From: Kappaphycus alvarezii | Taxonomy: Eukaryota; Rhodophyta; Florideophyceae; Gigartinales; Solieriaceae | DNA: 64,000 bases | Direction: 5' to 3' | NCBI GenBank assembly: GCA_002205965.3 | Contig: NADL03000058.1 | Coordinates: 1 to 64,000, forward strand | Shown here: one piece after another, positions 49,672 to 62,062 of the stretch | Numbering within the stretch: position 1 is the first letter of the stretch | How the letters are laid out: each line of letters begins with the position of its first letter | The notes under the pieces: model-generated | What the model saw: the letters and a program-made list of their open reading frames with translations, nothing else | Told to the model about the DNA's origin: nothing | Databases searched by the model: none | Program-made: the position numbers and the translations under genes

Positions 49672-50934
49672 TGTTGAAAAAGGGATAGAATGCATGCGAT
49701 CCATGGTTTTTAGTTGCCACCTGGACACGTGTACACTTGTAGCATGAAAATGCGAGTTGCACCCTTCTTCTGTGTGTACACCCATGACACGTGTAAAATG
49801 GGCCAAATCGAAAGTTGCCTGGACGAAAGCCCATTTTCGGGCAACTCAAAATCAAGGCGCATTTTACCTTTTTTCAAACCACTTGGTATTCTGCCCTCTG
49901 ATTGGCTCCTAGATACGCCTCCATACCACTCACATCGCTCCAAGTGGCGATGTCTGAGCTGATCATTGTGGAGCATTCTGACACTTGGCATGTTATGGTT
50001 GGTTGATGGTTTGTCTCTATTCTAGGCTCAAAGTACTGTACGCAATGTGTCATACGTGTACTGTCCTATGTGGCATACGTGTACTGTCTCTCTCTGTCGT
50101 ACGTGTATTGTCTCCTCTCTGTCGTACGTGCACAGTATTATAGGTGTCGTACGTGTACAAGTAAACAGTGGTTTCTATATTTATCCTAAAGTTGCCTGGA
50201 CTGGCTGCATACAGTTTACACTATACTTATTATACTGGCTGCATACAAATCACTCTTGCACAAGTATGCAGCCAAAGTATGTTGATGCAGCCACGTTGCT
50301 ATTACAGTATTGCACGTATAGCACGTAAGGCTTAATTCACGTTGAACGGCCTGCATGAGATTTACGTACTGTTACGTAACAACGTGAGACAAGCCCGCCA
50401 AAATTGTTTTCTACTTTTATGATATTTTAAGTTCCCGCCTTAAGTTCCCGCCTTTGGGTTCTGTTACAGGCCGAGAGATTACAGTTGCGTTGGCGGGTCA
50501 CGTAAGGCATAATTCACGGGTTGACTGTTTTAGTGTACGTTTACGTAACAGAACATGCATGGCTAGCATGCACGCAATGTTACTTACGTTTTGAATATCG
50601 GTAATTATGAATTTCCCGCGCATGCAAATCAGGGATTCTGAGGCATCTCGGCTTGGGTAGGCTATAGGATCAACAAAGATAGTACTGCAAATGTAGATTT
50701 TGCTACTTTCATTTTGCTGTCACGAAGCCGAAGTGAGTACCGGCAAACAGTATATAGTTGTAGTCTAATAGCTCACCCAAGTAAAGAAGAGGCACGGACT
50801 TGCCTTTGATTTCAACACCAACTCACCCTTGCCGTTCTATCTCCTTTCTGTTTCTTTTATCCATCTACACTCTTTCCCTACTTCCCTTTTCATTCTCTCT
50901 CCTCATCCCTCATCATCCCCTGTTCCTTTCATCA
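49672..50934 (+). mobile_element. Solo family E LTR inside family E gag
   Basis: 1263 bp complete LTR in plus orientation (opposite to the host copy), TGTTGAAAAAGG to CCTTTCATCA, with perfect target duplication CATAG at 49667-49671 and 50935-50939. Family E copy 2 shows the uninterrupted gag at 60165-60175. Produced by insertion and LTR-LTR recombination that removed the internal region. Confidence 0.95.
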
Positions 50935-51274
50935 CATAGCCGCGGTGTAAAAACCGGCGTCGAGCCGCAAGCTTATTGAGGAGTGTGAGCCTCTCAAACG
51001 TGTTGAGAATAATAGTCCACATCTCCTTTGCAGTTGCCGCAGTGCGCACATGCTCTAGGTGCTCATCAGAAAGGGACAATCCGATGAGCGCCGTGCTTTG
51101 CGGTCGGCCGAGTCCATCATTTGAGAGCCCATCATCCGATTCCTCAGGCGGATCATCCACAATGTAGTCATCAAGCTCCCGGAGAGCGAGAAGAAGCTGC
51201 ACATTCTGCTTCCAAACATGGAAATTATTGTTGGTGAGCTTTTCAATTCGAACTCCCCTCCGCGATCGTCCATG
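50935..51274 (-). pseudogene. gag N-terminus, family E copy 1
   Basis: ATG at 51274 (MDDRGG), NNFHVWKQ-type segment, MQLLLALRELDDYIVDDPPEESDD, LIGLSLSDEHLEHVRTAATAKEMWTIILNTFER and LLNKLAARRRF. Two frame changes near 51250 and 51110. Confidence 0.85.
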
Positions 51275-52810
51275 ACTACGTCTTTATCCAAGACCTTTGT
51301 ATCTGAAACCTCTATTACCACGTATGCAGTAAATATGCAAGTCCTCTGTTCGGGTATCCAAGCCGGCGACCGATAGTCGCTTGTCACGGCAAGCCTTTCC
51401 TATAAGAAGTTTGCAGCGTTTACTCAAAGACACGTGGTGTTTAATTTCCAACTCTTTACCTCTTTAGTTTTCCTCCTTTTACCTCTTACCCCCTCTTTAT
51501 TTGTGCCTTAGGGCGCTACCCCTGTATATCGGCCAGTGCTGGTCTTTCAACTTTGAGCGCAATCCGTGTGCCACGAGTAAGCAAAGCGACTTTACCTGTA
51601 GACGGCCAGGAATTTTCAGCCACTACCCCGAAAGGTCCCGCAGCAAAGGGCGTCTTACCACAATCACAGTCTTTCCGTACTAGCTCAGGTGCGTTTCCTT
51701 CCGGACTGTGTTGCTTGACTTCCGTCGTACTCGTGTGAAAGCACTCAAGGTCACCAATGAAGCCTCGTCCTTCCATGCACAGCACGTATCTACACCTCAA
51801 CAGAAGTATAGCCAGCAGGTACCAAAGTACAAGTGCAGAACACTAGTACCCGGTATGCTACCAGAGTAAGGAATTAGAGACAGTCGTTCCCTCTCCGACC
51901 ACGGGCGATGGTGTTTCGCGTACGTATCGGTCGTTCAAGCGAGGAGCGTCTCTGTCCCGCCGGCGCGCAAAAGGGCCACTGCAACGGACCGACTCGGCTG
52001 GTACACCGTGATTCCCACGGAATCGGGTTCAGTCTTACGACTTCTGATAACTCGCGTTATCGACCGCGTGGGTTTATATGTACGGTCCGTCCAACTCGCG
52101 TTACGCAGAGGCACTGTTCTCAAAAGAGTACAGCCGGTGAGAGGATCACAAAACCGATTGCCAAGACCACGATTCGGCAAAAGAATCGGACAAACTTGGG
52201 CGGACCCCTGGCACTCGGTCTTCTTCTTTTCCGTTGCCGTGAAGGCTTTCCAAGAGTGCAAAGGGTATCAACAACCAGGCCTAGATTCCTCCTCAAACAA
52301 CAAGGCCAATATTTCCAAAAAATAAACTCGAGCTTATCAATTGCCAAATAGCCACAACCACCACAAAAGAGATTGGAAACGAGCCTACAAACAAATGCCA
52401 GAGCAATGACAACACAAAGCACTCAGGATCCTCACACAGATTGCTTGACAACATAAAAATTTGGTCTCAAAGCAGTAGAGCACAAAAACGATTGCTCTGA
52501 TTCAACACACAATGGTTACCACAAAACACTCAGGATCCACACACAGAGTGCTTGGCAACCTTAGAGTTGGTTCGTATAAACAAAAGCTCTCCAACAACAC
52601 GCAATGATAACCACAAAAACACTCGGGATCCACAAAAGAGTGCTTGACAATCACCAAATGGGTCCTAACAAAGACAAGAACCCAACAACAATCACCACAA
52701 AGCAACAAATGACACACCAACAGCACCAAAAACACAGGGAAAGCAATTACCTCAACGTCAACGTCAACGGTTGAGAGACGGATCAAGCGGAAAGAGCGGT
52801 CTAGCGTAGA
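51275..52810 (-). other. 5' leader of family E copy 1
   Basis: About 1.5 kb without a credible coding frame. It contains one unit homologous to the family B leader repeat (52080-52171) and, nearer the primer site, three hairpin repeats (52418-52650). Copy 2 has the same leader at 60508-62048. Confidence 0.8.
52418..52650 (-). repeat. Three leader hairpin repeats, family E copy 1
   Basis: Each unit has an inverted pair CACTC...GAGTG around AGGATCC, at about 52418, 52520 and 52618 (spacing close to 100 bp). The first unit in this copy has a substitution in the right arm. Confidence 0.75.
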
Positions 52811-52823
52811 CTGGGCCATAACC
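52811..52823 (-). promoter_or_regulatory. Primer-binding site, family E copy 1
   Basis: GGTTATGGCCCAG, the half-tRNA site with one G missing relative to copy 2 (62049-62062). Confidence 0.8.
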
Positions 52824-54093
52824 TGATGAAAGGAACAGGGGATGATGAGGGATGAGGAGAGAGAATGAAAAGGGAAGTAGGGAAAGAGTGTAGATGGATA
52901 AAAGAAACAGAAAGGAGATAGAACGGCAAGGGTGAGGTTGGTGTTGAAATCAAAGGCAAGTCCGTGCCTCTTCTTTACTTGGGTGAGCTATTAGACTACA
53001 ACTATATACTGTTTGCCGGTACTCACTTCGGCTTCGTGACAGCAAAATGAAAGTAGCAAAATCTACATTTGCAGTACTATCTTTGTTGATCCTATAGCCT
53101 ACCCAAGCCGAGATGCCTCAGAATCCCTGATTTGCATGCGCGGGAAATTCATAATTACCGATATTCAAAACGTAAGTAACATTGCGTGCATGCTAGCCAT
53201 GCATGTTTTGTTACGTAAACGTACACTAAAACAGTCAACCCGTGAATTATGCCTTACGTGACCCGCCAACGCAACTGTAATCTATCGGCCTGTAACAGAA
53301 CCCAAAGGCGGGAACTTAAGGCGGGAACTTAAAATATCATAAAAGTAGAAAACAATTTTTGGCGGGCTTGTCTCACGTTGTTACCTAACAGTACGTAAAT
53401 CTCATGCAGGCCGTTCAACGTGAATTAAGCCTTACGTGCTATACGTGCAATACTGTAAAAGCAACGTGGCTGCATCAACATACTTTGGCTGCATACTTGT
53501 GCAAGAGTGATTTGTATGCAGCCAGTATAATAAGTATAGTGTAAACTGTATGCAGCCAGTCCAGGCAACTATAGGATAAATATAGAAACCACTGTTTACT
53601 TGTACACGTACGACACCTATAATACTGTGCACGTACGACAGAGAGGAGACAATACACGTACGACAGAGAGGAGACAGTACACGTATGCCACATAGGAGAC
53701 AGTACACGTATGACACATTGCGTACAGTACTTTGAGCCTAGAATAGAGACAAACCATCAACCAACCATAACATGCCAAGTGTCAGAATGCTCCACAATGA
53801 TCAGCTCAGACATCGCCACTTGGAGCGATGTGAGTGGTATGGAGGCGTATCTAGCAGCCAATCAGAGGGCAGAATACCAAGTGGTTTTAAAAAAGGTAAA
53901 ATGCGCCGTGATTTTGAGTTGCCCGAAAAAGAGCTTTCGTCCCAGGCAACTTTCGATTTGGCCCATTTTACACGTGTAGTAGGTGTACACACAGAAGAAC
54001 GGTGCAACTCGCTTTTTCATGCTACAGGTGTACACGTGTCCAGGAGGCAACTAAAAACCATGGGATCGCATGCACTTTATGTCTTTTTCAACA
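52824..54093 (-). repeat. Family E 5' LTR, copy 1
   Basis: 1270 bp. Differs from the 3' LTR and the solo LTR mostly by small indels and by repeat number in the TACGTGTACTGTCTCC array. Confidence 0.93.
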
Positions 54094-55640
54094 ATCCCTT
54101 GAACCAAGCCAATGTGGCGCTACAAACTATTGGTAGCTCTGTATCCCTTGCTAATGAATGGGTTATAGATTCGGGCTGTACCTCCATGTCACGCACGATC
54201 GCTCAGCCTTTGTTTCATACAAGAGTCCTCGGCTAACTCAACTCTGGATCTGGGAGCAGATTCTACAGCCTCTATCAAGGGAACAGGTGACGTAGTGTTG
54301 ACACTCCGTTATAAAAAGGATACCGTTCAATGCCTACTAAAGAACGTACTTCACGTTCCTACCCTTCGATACCAGCTGCTCTCGGTATCCGAAATGGCAA
54401 ATCGCGGCATTAACTCCCAATTCAATCGCAACGCTGTTCTGCTTACAGACAACACCGATGGATCTCTAGTGGCCACCGGCACTCTTGTCAAAGGCCTTTA
54501 CATACTAGATACCTGTCAAAGTCCATCAAAGGCTAATGATTCGGAAGTTTCCTTGCTTACATCTCTGAAGACATGGCACGAGCGACTGGCTCACATCAAT
54601 ACCGCTGAGATCAAGTAGATGGTTAGTCATGGAGCTGTCACAGGTGTTAAGTACGTCAACTCTGGGACCTTGACTCTTGTGTGGGATGCATTCTTGGAAA
54701 ATCTCACCGTGCACCAATCACAAAGTCAAGAAAAGGGCGCACTACGAAACCCCTCCAACTGGTTCACTCAGATGTTTTAGGTCCTGTGGAGATTCCATCT
54801 CTCGGTGGGGCGCGGTACTTCGTGTCTTTCATTGATGATATTCCAAATGGACAGTAGCTTATCCTATCACTCATAAATCTAACGTTTGAGAGTGCTTCAA
54901 GAAGTACAAGGCCTTCGCAGAAAACCACACGAGTCAGTCTCTAGAAGCTATTCACGTCCTTGAGTTCCATAACACCGAAATCCCGTTCGAAAACGATAAG
55001 CATCTGGTAAAGGCTTTACGGTCGGACAACGGAGGAGAATATCTATCTACAGCATTCAAGAACTTCCTGGAGGCGCATGGTATTCAACATCAGCTTACAG
55101 TGGCTCATACTCCTCAGTAAAATGGAACAGCTGAACAAATGAACCGAACCATTCTCAATCTGGTCCGATCAATGCTGCATCACAAGTCCCTTCCAAAGCA
55201 CTTCTGGGCTGAAGCGCTTTCTGCCGCCGTGTATGTACTAAATCGGGTTACATCCAGTTCCCTGCCCAAAAATACTACTCCTTATCAACTTTGGAATGAA
55301 ACAGTACCAGATATCTCCCATCTGCGAGTGATCGGTGCGCAATGTTGGTACGTTATTCCTAAGAAGGATCTCAAGAAGTTGGATCCCAGGTCTCGCGAGG
55401 CACTGGTGATGGGGTACTCAACCCAAAGTAAGGATACAAGCTCTGGGACATTGCAGCTGAGAAAATTGTTGTTTCCGGGGACGTCACATTTGACGAATCT
55501 TCGAATGCTCCGCAAGATCACAACTGCTCAAGCTTTCTCGACGACCACATGGAAGGGAGCACGAATCAAATTGGCAGCGATCGCACTTCCAAGGATCTGC
55601 TGATCGACTCACCTTATGGGAGCGAACAAGATGAGAATGA
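54094..55640 (+). pseudogene. Protease to integrase, family C copy 2
   Basis: VIDSGCTSM (protease), VLHVPTLRYQLLSVSEMANRGINSQF, TWHERLAHINTAEIK, a broken integrase core and a 154-codon integrase C-terminus (55139-55603: [26 protein letters not shown]). In-frame TAA at 55118 as in copy 1. The sequence at about 55630-55645 is the empty family B target site. Confidence 0.85.
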
Positions 55641-57205
55641 GAATACGAACCCAGTCCAATCCAGCCCGGATACTCTACTACCACTCCTCGTCGTTCATCC
55701 CGGATTGCGAAGAAGCCTGACAGGTGGTGGCTCTCCAGGTCGTCTGAAGATGTATCGCTTATTGAAGAAACCGCTCTTGTCTCTACTGGTATTCCAGCAT
55801 CATACGAGGAAGCTACTTCTTCAGAGAACGTCGACTTTTGGATGCCTGGAATCAAAAAAGAAGAGGAATCCATACGAGAAAATGGAACGTTTGAGCTTGT
55901 CCCACGAAAGACAGGGATGCACGTCATTCCTTGCCGGTACGTCTTCCGTGTGAAACCAGACGTTGGTCCCAAAGTCCGCATAGTCGCCAAAGGATTTCGA
56001 CAAGTTCCAGGTCTCGAGTACAATGAAACCTATGCTCCCGTAGTTTTCTCTCTCTGCCCTACGATTGTTTCTCTGCATCACAAACTTCTTCGACCTTGAA
56101 TGCGACCAGTGGATGTTGTGACCGCGTTTCTTAATGGGGAGTTGGAAGAGGAAATATTCATGGAAGTTCCATCCGGATTCCGCGACCCAGCCAGGCCTAA
56201 TCTCGTATGCCGGCTTCAAAAGGCCCTGTATGGGCTTAAACAGGCTCCACGTCAGTGGTATGCCAAGATTCATTAACTACTAACCGCAGAGCTTTATTAT
56301 TTGAGTAATCCTCATGAACCCTGCCTTTATGTCTCTCGACAGGGCTCTTCGATCTCCATAATTATTCTGTACGTGATGACCTTCTTATTGCTGGAAACGA
56401 TCGAGTTACTCTGGAAAACATCAAGACTGAGTTGAAGAGTCGATTCAAGATGAAGGATCTGGGCCCGTCAAAGAGTTCCTTGGAATCCAAGTTACTCGCA
56501 ACCGTTCAACAAGGACGTTACATCTCTCCCAGAAATCTTACACTGAGAAAATACTTGAAAGATTCAACATGGCCACCGCGAAGCCTGTCGATACCCCTAT
56601 GGTTCTTTCAAACGGAGGCTCGGACAACAACTAAGAAGCTGATCTCTTTCCCCATCGATACCGTATCGCTCCGCAATCGGAAGTCTCATGTATTTAATGG
56701 TATGCACTCGTCCGGACATTGGTTTCGCTATCGGTAAGCTTTCACAACACTGCGAGAAGCCTCTGGAAAGTCACTGGAAAGCCGTAAAGCGAGTTTATCG
56801 CTATCTCAAGGGAACTAGTGACCTCGGAATCTGTTACAGTTCCTCTTCTGCTCCAATCATCATCGGTTACAGCGATTCCGATTGGGCCGGCTGTCAAACA
56901 ACTCTTAAGTCGACGAAAAGCTACGTTTTCATGATGTCCAGGCCCCATTTCGTGGCGCTCGAAGAAGCAAGGATGTGTTGCGCTGTCGTCGTGTGAAGCA
57001 GAATACATTTCCATTTGCACTGCGTCCAAGGAGGCAATATAGTTGTCCAACGTCTTGTCTGAAATACTGGGCTCAAATCATTCAGCTCCGATCTCAATCT
57101 TCGTTGATAACTCGGGATCTATCAGCCTGCCAAGATCCAGTTCTTTAACGAGCGCAACACAAACATATTGATATTCGATACCACTTTGTTCGTGAGGCAG
57201 TGGCA
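55641..57205 (+). pseudogene. RT and RNase H (truncated), family C copy 2
   Basis: Linker, FRVKPDVGPKVRIVAKGFRQVPGLEYNETYAPV, RT pieces with YVDD context near 56370, FKMKDLGP, YLMVCTRPDIGFAIGKLSQHCEKP, YSDSDWAGCQTTLKS. TAA at 56274 and 56632 and TAG at 57040 are shared with copy 1. About 480 bp, including the RNase H end and most of the LTR, is deleted after FVREAV. Confidence 0.85.
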
Positions 57206-57342
57206 GTCTTTCACAATTTCCCTTCTCTCAACTCTTCTCCTTGGTCGCTCACTCTCTCTCTTCTCTTTCTTTCTCTCTCTGCACTCATTCCCTCTCCCTC
57301 TCTCTCGTCCTCTCGCGCTCTCTCCCTTCTCCTTGTCCAACA
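57206..57342 (+). repeat. Family C LTR end (pyrimidine tract)
   Basis: CT-rich end of the family C LTR, finishing TTGTCCAACA, and abutting family E pol at 57343. It defines the family C LTR 3' end that is missing in copy 1. Confidence 0.8.
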
Positions 57343-58260
57343 AATTTTACATAAACACAAGGATCATTAGTGCTACTTTTGAATTTGAGCCCATCAACAA
57401 GAAAATCATCGATTTTCTGGTGCCACCGTCTATGTGCCTGTTTCAAACCATACAAGGCCTTCAGAAATTTGCAGACATGATTTGGTTTCGAGGCATCCTT
57501 AAATCCATCAGGCTGTTCCATGTACACGTCCTCCTCCACATTACCGTTCAGAAATGCCGTCTTAACGTCCATTTGATGCAGCTCTAGGTCCTGATGTGCG
57601 ACAAGTGCCAAAAGCACCCGAATTGACGTGAGCTTCACGACAGGGGCGTACGTCTCATTATAATCTACCCCTTTTACCTGTTGGAAACCACGAGCGACAA
57701 GACGCGCTTTCTATTTTCGGGAAAAGCCTCCGTCGGAGTCCTGGGCATATTTTATTGCAAACACTCATTTTGGAGTCAGAATGTTTGAGGCCTCCAAACG
57801 TGGGACTAACTTCCATGTTTTGTTACGAAGGATCGAGTCTCGCTCGGACTCGATGGCGGACTTCCAAAAGCCTGCGTCCGGTCCTGTCGCTGCGTGTCGG
57901 TACGAGATGTTGACAAAATTTGTAACGAGAGCCGTGTCATTAGGAGTCAAGGATATGTTTGATCTCCACCAAGCATTTGGGGCTCTTCGAATCCTTTCAG
58001 ATCTCCGAGGAGCTACAGACACCTCAGGGGGCTCAGAGATTTCGCTATCTGTACCTACGTTTTCGGCGACCGTTGGGTCGTTTCCAACATTAGCCTGGTC
58101 ATTGTCTTGTCTCTGAATATCTTGTCTTGAAGATGCAGCTATTTCGGCTGTTTCCGGTGTAGGAAGCCGGACTTGAGCATCCTGTTCAACGCCAAGACTT
58201 ACAAGATCTCATCGGAGCTAATTGCGAGACACTCATCTGATTATTTTACATTTATTTCAG
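57343..58260 (-). pseudogene. RT N-terminal half and linker, family E copy 2
   Basis: RRSERIRRAPNAWWRS, NKTWKLVPRLEASNILTPK, then KLTSIRVLLALVAHQDLELHQMDVKTAFLNGNVEEDVYM and KIDDFLVDGLKFKSSTNDPCVYVKF, ending at the family C junction. Catalytic YVDD absent. Confidence 0.87.
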
Positions 58261-59584
58261 ACTGGCAGGTTTCGCTCTCACTGAATCTGACATCTATGGA
58301 AACAACTACCTTTGTGTAATTCAGGATCCCACAGTTTGTAAGCTTTGCTGGCTTCCGCATATCCAAGCATAATTGCTTCCCGTGCTCGGTTGTCAAGCTT
58401 ACTCAATTGACTTGCCGGGACGGTGTACCAACATTTGCTTCCGAACGTACGAAGGTGCGACAAATTAGGGTTGCGACCGTACCATATATGATGCCGGGTC
58501 GTGTGGCTTGGAAGTGCGCGAGTTGTAACTCTGTTTCGGATGTATATGCAGTCGCCAGAGCTTCGGCCCAGAACTGTTTTGGCAGACTCTTTGCATGTAG
58601 CATGGACGAACCAGATCCATCAGTGTTCGGTTCAGCCGCTCTGACACACCATTCTGTTCAGCGTGACTCCACTGCACTAAGCTCATGTTTTGTGCGCGCT
58701 CGGCAACGTAGTCCTTGAATGCAGTGGACATATATTCTCCCCTCTATCTGAACGAAGAATGCCAATGCGACGCCCAGTATGGCTTCGCTGCGAGCTTGGA
58801 ACAGTTTATATTTATCAAACACCTCTGACTTTCGCTGCATCATGTAGACGGTAACCCAGGAAGAGTGATCGTCCGTGAAGGTCACAAAGTAGCGTGCCCC
58901 TCCAACAGAAGAAACCTCCATAGGTCCACACACGTCACTGTGAACAAGGTCTAACATCGCTTCAGCTCTACCAGTCGTGCGTTCCTTCGGCACTGCTGAA
59001 CGATGAGCCTTTCTATGAACGCATGAGGTGCATATTTCGGATGTATTCGAGCCACTGATCTGTACGCGTCCACAACATTGTTCTTACCATAGATGCAATG
59101 CCCTGCTTGCTTACAGGAGCCATTCTCTCGTGCCATGTCGAGTGTGGTGACTTTCGCAGAGTACAAGGTATCATTTGGTATCTTCTGGACTATGTCGATG
59201 CATAAAGAAGGCTATTGCCACAGCATTTTTCCAGTTGCAACAACTCTCCCATTCTTAGTCATCTGCAAAGCTTTGTTCTCAAATACAGTTTTGATCCCTT
59301 CTATGTCCGCTTTGCCTACAGAGATGAGAGAATATTCGAAACTAGGAACGTGGACAACATCTCGCAGAATACACCGCTTCGAGAACCATCTACTAATAAT
59401 GTGAACTCCACGTCACCTCGCCCACAATCTTAGCCCGGGCTTTAGTTCCCATTTCGACTGAGGCTGCAGAAAATTCGGTATAATTCGTGAAAACACTCCT
59501 ATCGTAAGTCATATGGAAGTACATGCGGAATCTGCGTACCAAGAGGAAGTTCCGGCGAAATCCCGGCCTGTTTAATTCTGACAT
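58261..59584 (-). pseudogene. Protease, GAG-pre-integrase and integrase, family E copy 2
   Basis: Same domains as copy 1 in at least five frame pieces: YADSAC protease with D-S-A, CxxCV-GKAHRSAVP as MPKERTTGRAEAMLDLVHSDVCGPMEV, the integrase core, FWAEALATA and HLRTFGSKCWYTVP. More small indels than copy 1. Confidence 0.83.
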
Positions 59585-60507
59585 GAGGCAAACAATTTCA
59601 TCATCAACGCTGTCCCCACTATCTGCTGAAGGATGAGAATCAGTCGAATCAAATACATTTGAACCACGAACGCCTGCTGATCTCTTCTCGGGCGATTTTT
59701 CTCGTTTCGATGATTATTAGATGCTCTTCACTACGAGAACCGGATGCACGATAGCCCCTTGGAGCTTCCGGGCGCCTACCGTTCACATCTTTGCCCCAGC
59801 ATCCGCTGTCTCCGCGTCGGGTGACCAGAATGACCGCAGTTCGTACAGTGCAGCTGCTAGCATTACTTCCGTAGTCATTCGGACGGGCATTGGATATGAG
59901 TGCAGCATTGGATTTTGTCCCTTTTGACTCCCTCATTTGAGCACGCTCTCTTCCTGCAACAACTGGCTCTTCACAAATTCCAAAGTAAACACCCTGTCCT
60001 CATTGCCGAGCGCATCCAAGGCAACGATGAGATTGTCGAACCGGGTGGCAATGTTAAGCACAGCCATGGCTATCTCTTTGTCATCGATAGTCACATCCAT
60101 GGATTTCAGGGTCGCTGCCAACTGTGTTACACGGTTAACGTACTGCAAAACTCTCTCGTTACATCCATAGCCGCGGTGTAAAACCGGCGTCGAGCCGCAA
60201 GTTTATTGAGGAGTGTGTGCCTCTCAAACGTGTTGAGAATAATAGTCCACATCTCCTTTGCAGTTGCCGCAGTGCGCACATGCTCAAGGTGCTCATCAGA
60301 AAGGGACAACCCGATGAGCGCCCGTGCTTTGCGGTCGGCCCGAGTCCATGATTTGAGAGCCCTATCATCCGATTCCTCAGGCGGATCATCCACAATGTAG
60401 TCATCAAGCTCCCGGGGAGCGAGAAGAAGCTGCACCTTCTGCTTCCAAACATGGAAATTATTGTTGGTGAGCTTTTCAATTCGAACTCCGCCTCCGCGAT
60501 CGTCCAT
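59585..60507 (-). pseudogene. gag, family E copy 2
   Basis: ATG at 60507 (MDDRGGGVRIEKLTNNNFHVWKQKVQLLL), preceded in frame by MDKDVV. 126 codons open to the site corresponding to the solo LTR insertion, then YVNRVTQLAATLKSMDVTIDDKEIAMAVLN and a knuckle disrupted by an insertion near 59810. Confidence 0.87.
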
Positions 60508-62048
60508 GACTACGTCTTTATCCAAGACCCTTTGTATCTGAAACCTCTATTACCACGTATGCAGTGAGTATGCAAAGTCCTCTGTTCGGGTATCCCAAGC
60601 CGGCGACCGATAGTCGCTTGTCACGGCAAGCCTTTCCCTATAAGAAGTTTGCAGCGTTTACTCAAAGACACGTGGTGTTTAATTTCCAACTCTTTACCTC
60701 TTTAGTTTTCCTCCTCTTTACCTCTTTACCACCTCTTTATTTGTGCCTTAGGGCGCTACCCCTGTATATCGGCCAGTGCTGGTCTTTCAACTTTGAGCGC
60801 AATCCGTGTGCCACGAGTAAGCACAGCGACTTTACCTGTAGACGGCCAGGAATTTTCAGCCACTACCCCGAAAGGTCCCCGCAGCAAAGGGCGTCTTACC
60901 ACAATCACAGTCTTTCCGTACTAACTCAGGCGCGTTTCCTTCCGGACTGTGTTGCTTGACTTCCGTCGTACTCGTGTGAAAGCACTCAAGGTCACCAATG
61001 AGCCTCGTCCTTCCGTGCACAGCACGTATCTACACCTCAACAGAAGTATAGCCAGCAGGTACCAAAGTACAAGTGCAGAACACTAGTACCCGGTATGCTA
61101 CCAGAGTAAGGAATTAGAAGACAGTCGTTCCCTCTCCGACCACGGGCGATGGTGTTTCGCGTACGTATCGGTCGTTCAAGCGAGGAGCGTCTCTGTCCCG
61201 CCGGCGCGCAAAAGGGCCACTGCAACGGACCGACTCGGCTGGTACACCGTGATTCCCACCGGGAATCGGGTTCAGTCTTACGACTTCTGACAACTCGCGT
61301 TATCGACCGCGTGGGTTTGTATGGTACGGTCCGTCCAACTCGCGTTACACAAAGGCACTGTTCTCAAAAGAGTACAGCCGGTGAGAGGATCACAAAACCG
61401 ATTGCCAAGACCACGATTCGGCAAAAGAATCGGACAAACTTGGGCGGACCCCGGCACTCTGTCTTCTTCTTTTCCGTTGCCGTGAAGGCTTTCCAAGAGT
61501 GCAAGGGGTATCAACAACCAGGCCTAGATTCCTCCTCAAACAACAAGGCCAATATTTCCAAACAATAAACTCGAGCTGACAATTGCCGAATGACCACGAC
61601 CACCACAAAAGAGAGAAAACCAAACCAACAAACAAATGACCAGAGCAATGACACCACAAAGCACTCAGGATCCTCACACAGAGTGCTTGACAACAAAATT
61701 GTTCTCAACAGCAGTAGAGCACAAACAACGATTGCTCTGATTCAACACACAATGGTAACCACAAAAACACTCAGGATCCACACACAGAGTGCTTGACAAC
61801 CTTAAAGTTGGTTCGTATCAACAAAAGCTTCCAACAACACACAATGAACCACAAAAACACTCAGGATCCACACACAGAGTGCTTGACAATCACCAAATGG
61901 GTCCTAACAAAGACAAGAACCCAACAACAATCACCACAAAGCAACAAATGACAACACCAACAGCACCAACAACACAGAGAAAGCAATTACCTCAACGTCA
62001 ACGTCAACGGTTGAGGGACGGATCAAGCGGAAAGAGCGGTAGCGTGGA
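60508..62048 (-). other. 5' leader of family E copy 2
   Basis: Non-coding, 1.54 kb. The family B-like leader unit lies at 61321-61415. Three hairpin repeats lie at 61659-61688 (8 bp arms AAGCACTC/GAGTGCTT with a 14 base loop), 61765-61794 and 61855-61882. Confidence 0.82.
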
Positions 62049-62062
62049 CTGGGCCCATAACC
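62049..62062 (-). promoter_or_regulatory. Primer-binding site, family E copy 2
   Basis: GGTTATGGGCCCAG on the minus strand, directly after the 5' LTR. Confidence 0.87.

Larger units (their letters stand above)
44515..54093 (-). mobile_element. Family E copia element, copy 1 (complete, with nested solo LTR)
   Basis: LTRs 44515-45765 and 52824-54093, target duplication ATCCC at 44510-44514 and 54094-54098, inserted in family C copy 2; the empty site is visible in family C copy 1 near 1372. About 8.3 kb without the nested solo LTR. Half-tRNA primer site, 1.5 kb leader, gag, protease, integrase, RT and RNase H all recognisable, with multiple small frame breaks. Confidence 0.95.

Noticed and set aside
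53432-53716. Hydrophobic, Cys/Tyr-rich open frame repeated in several family E LTRs
   Set aside because: It comes from simple TACGTGTACTGTCTCC-type repeats in the LTR; length and frame vary between copies with repeat number.
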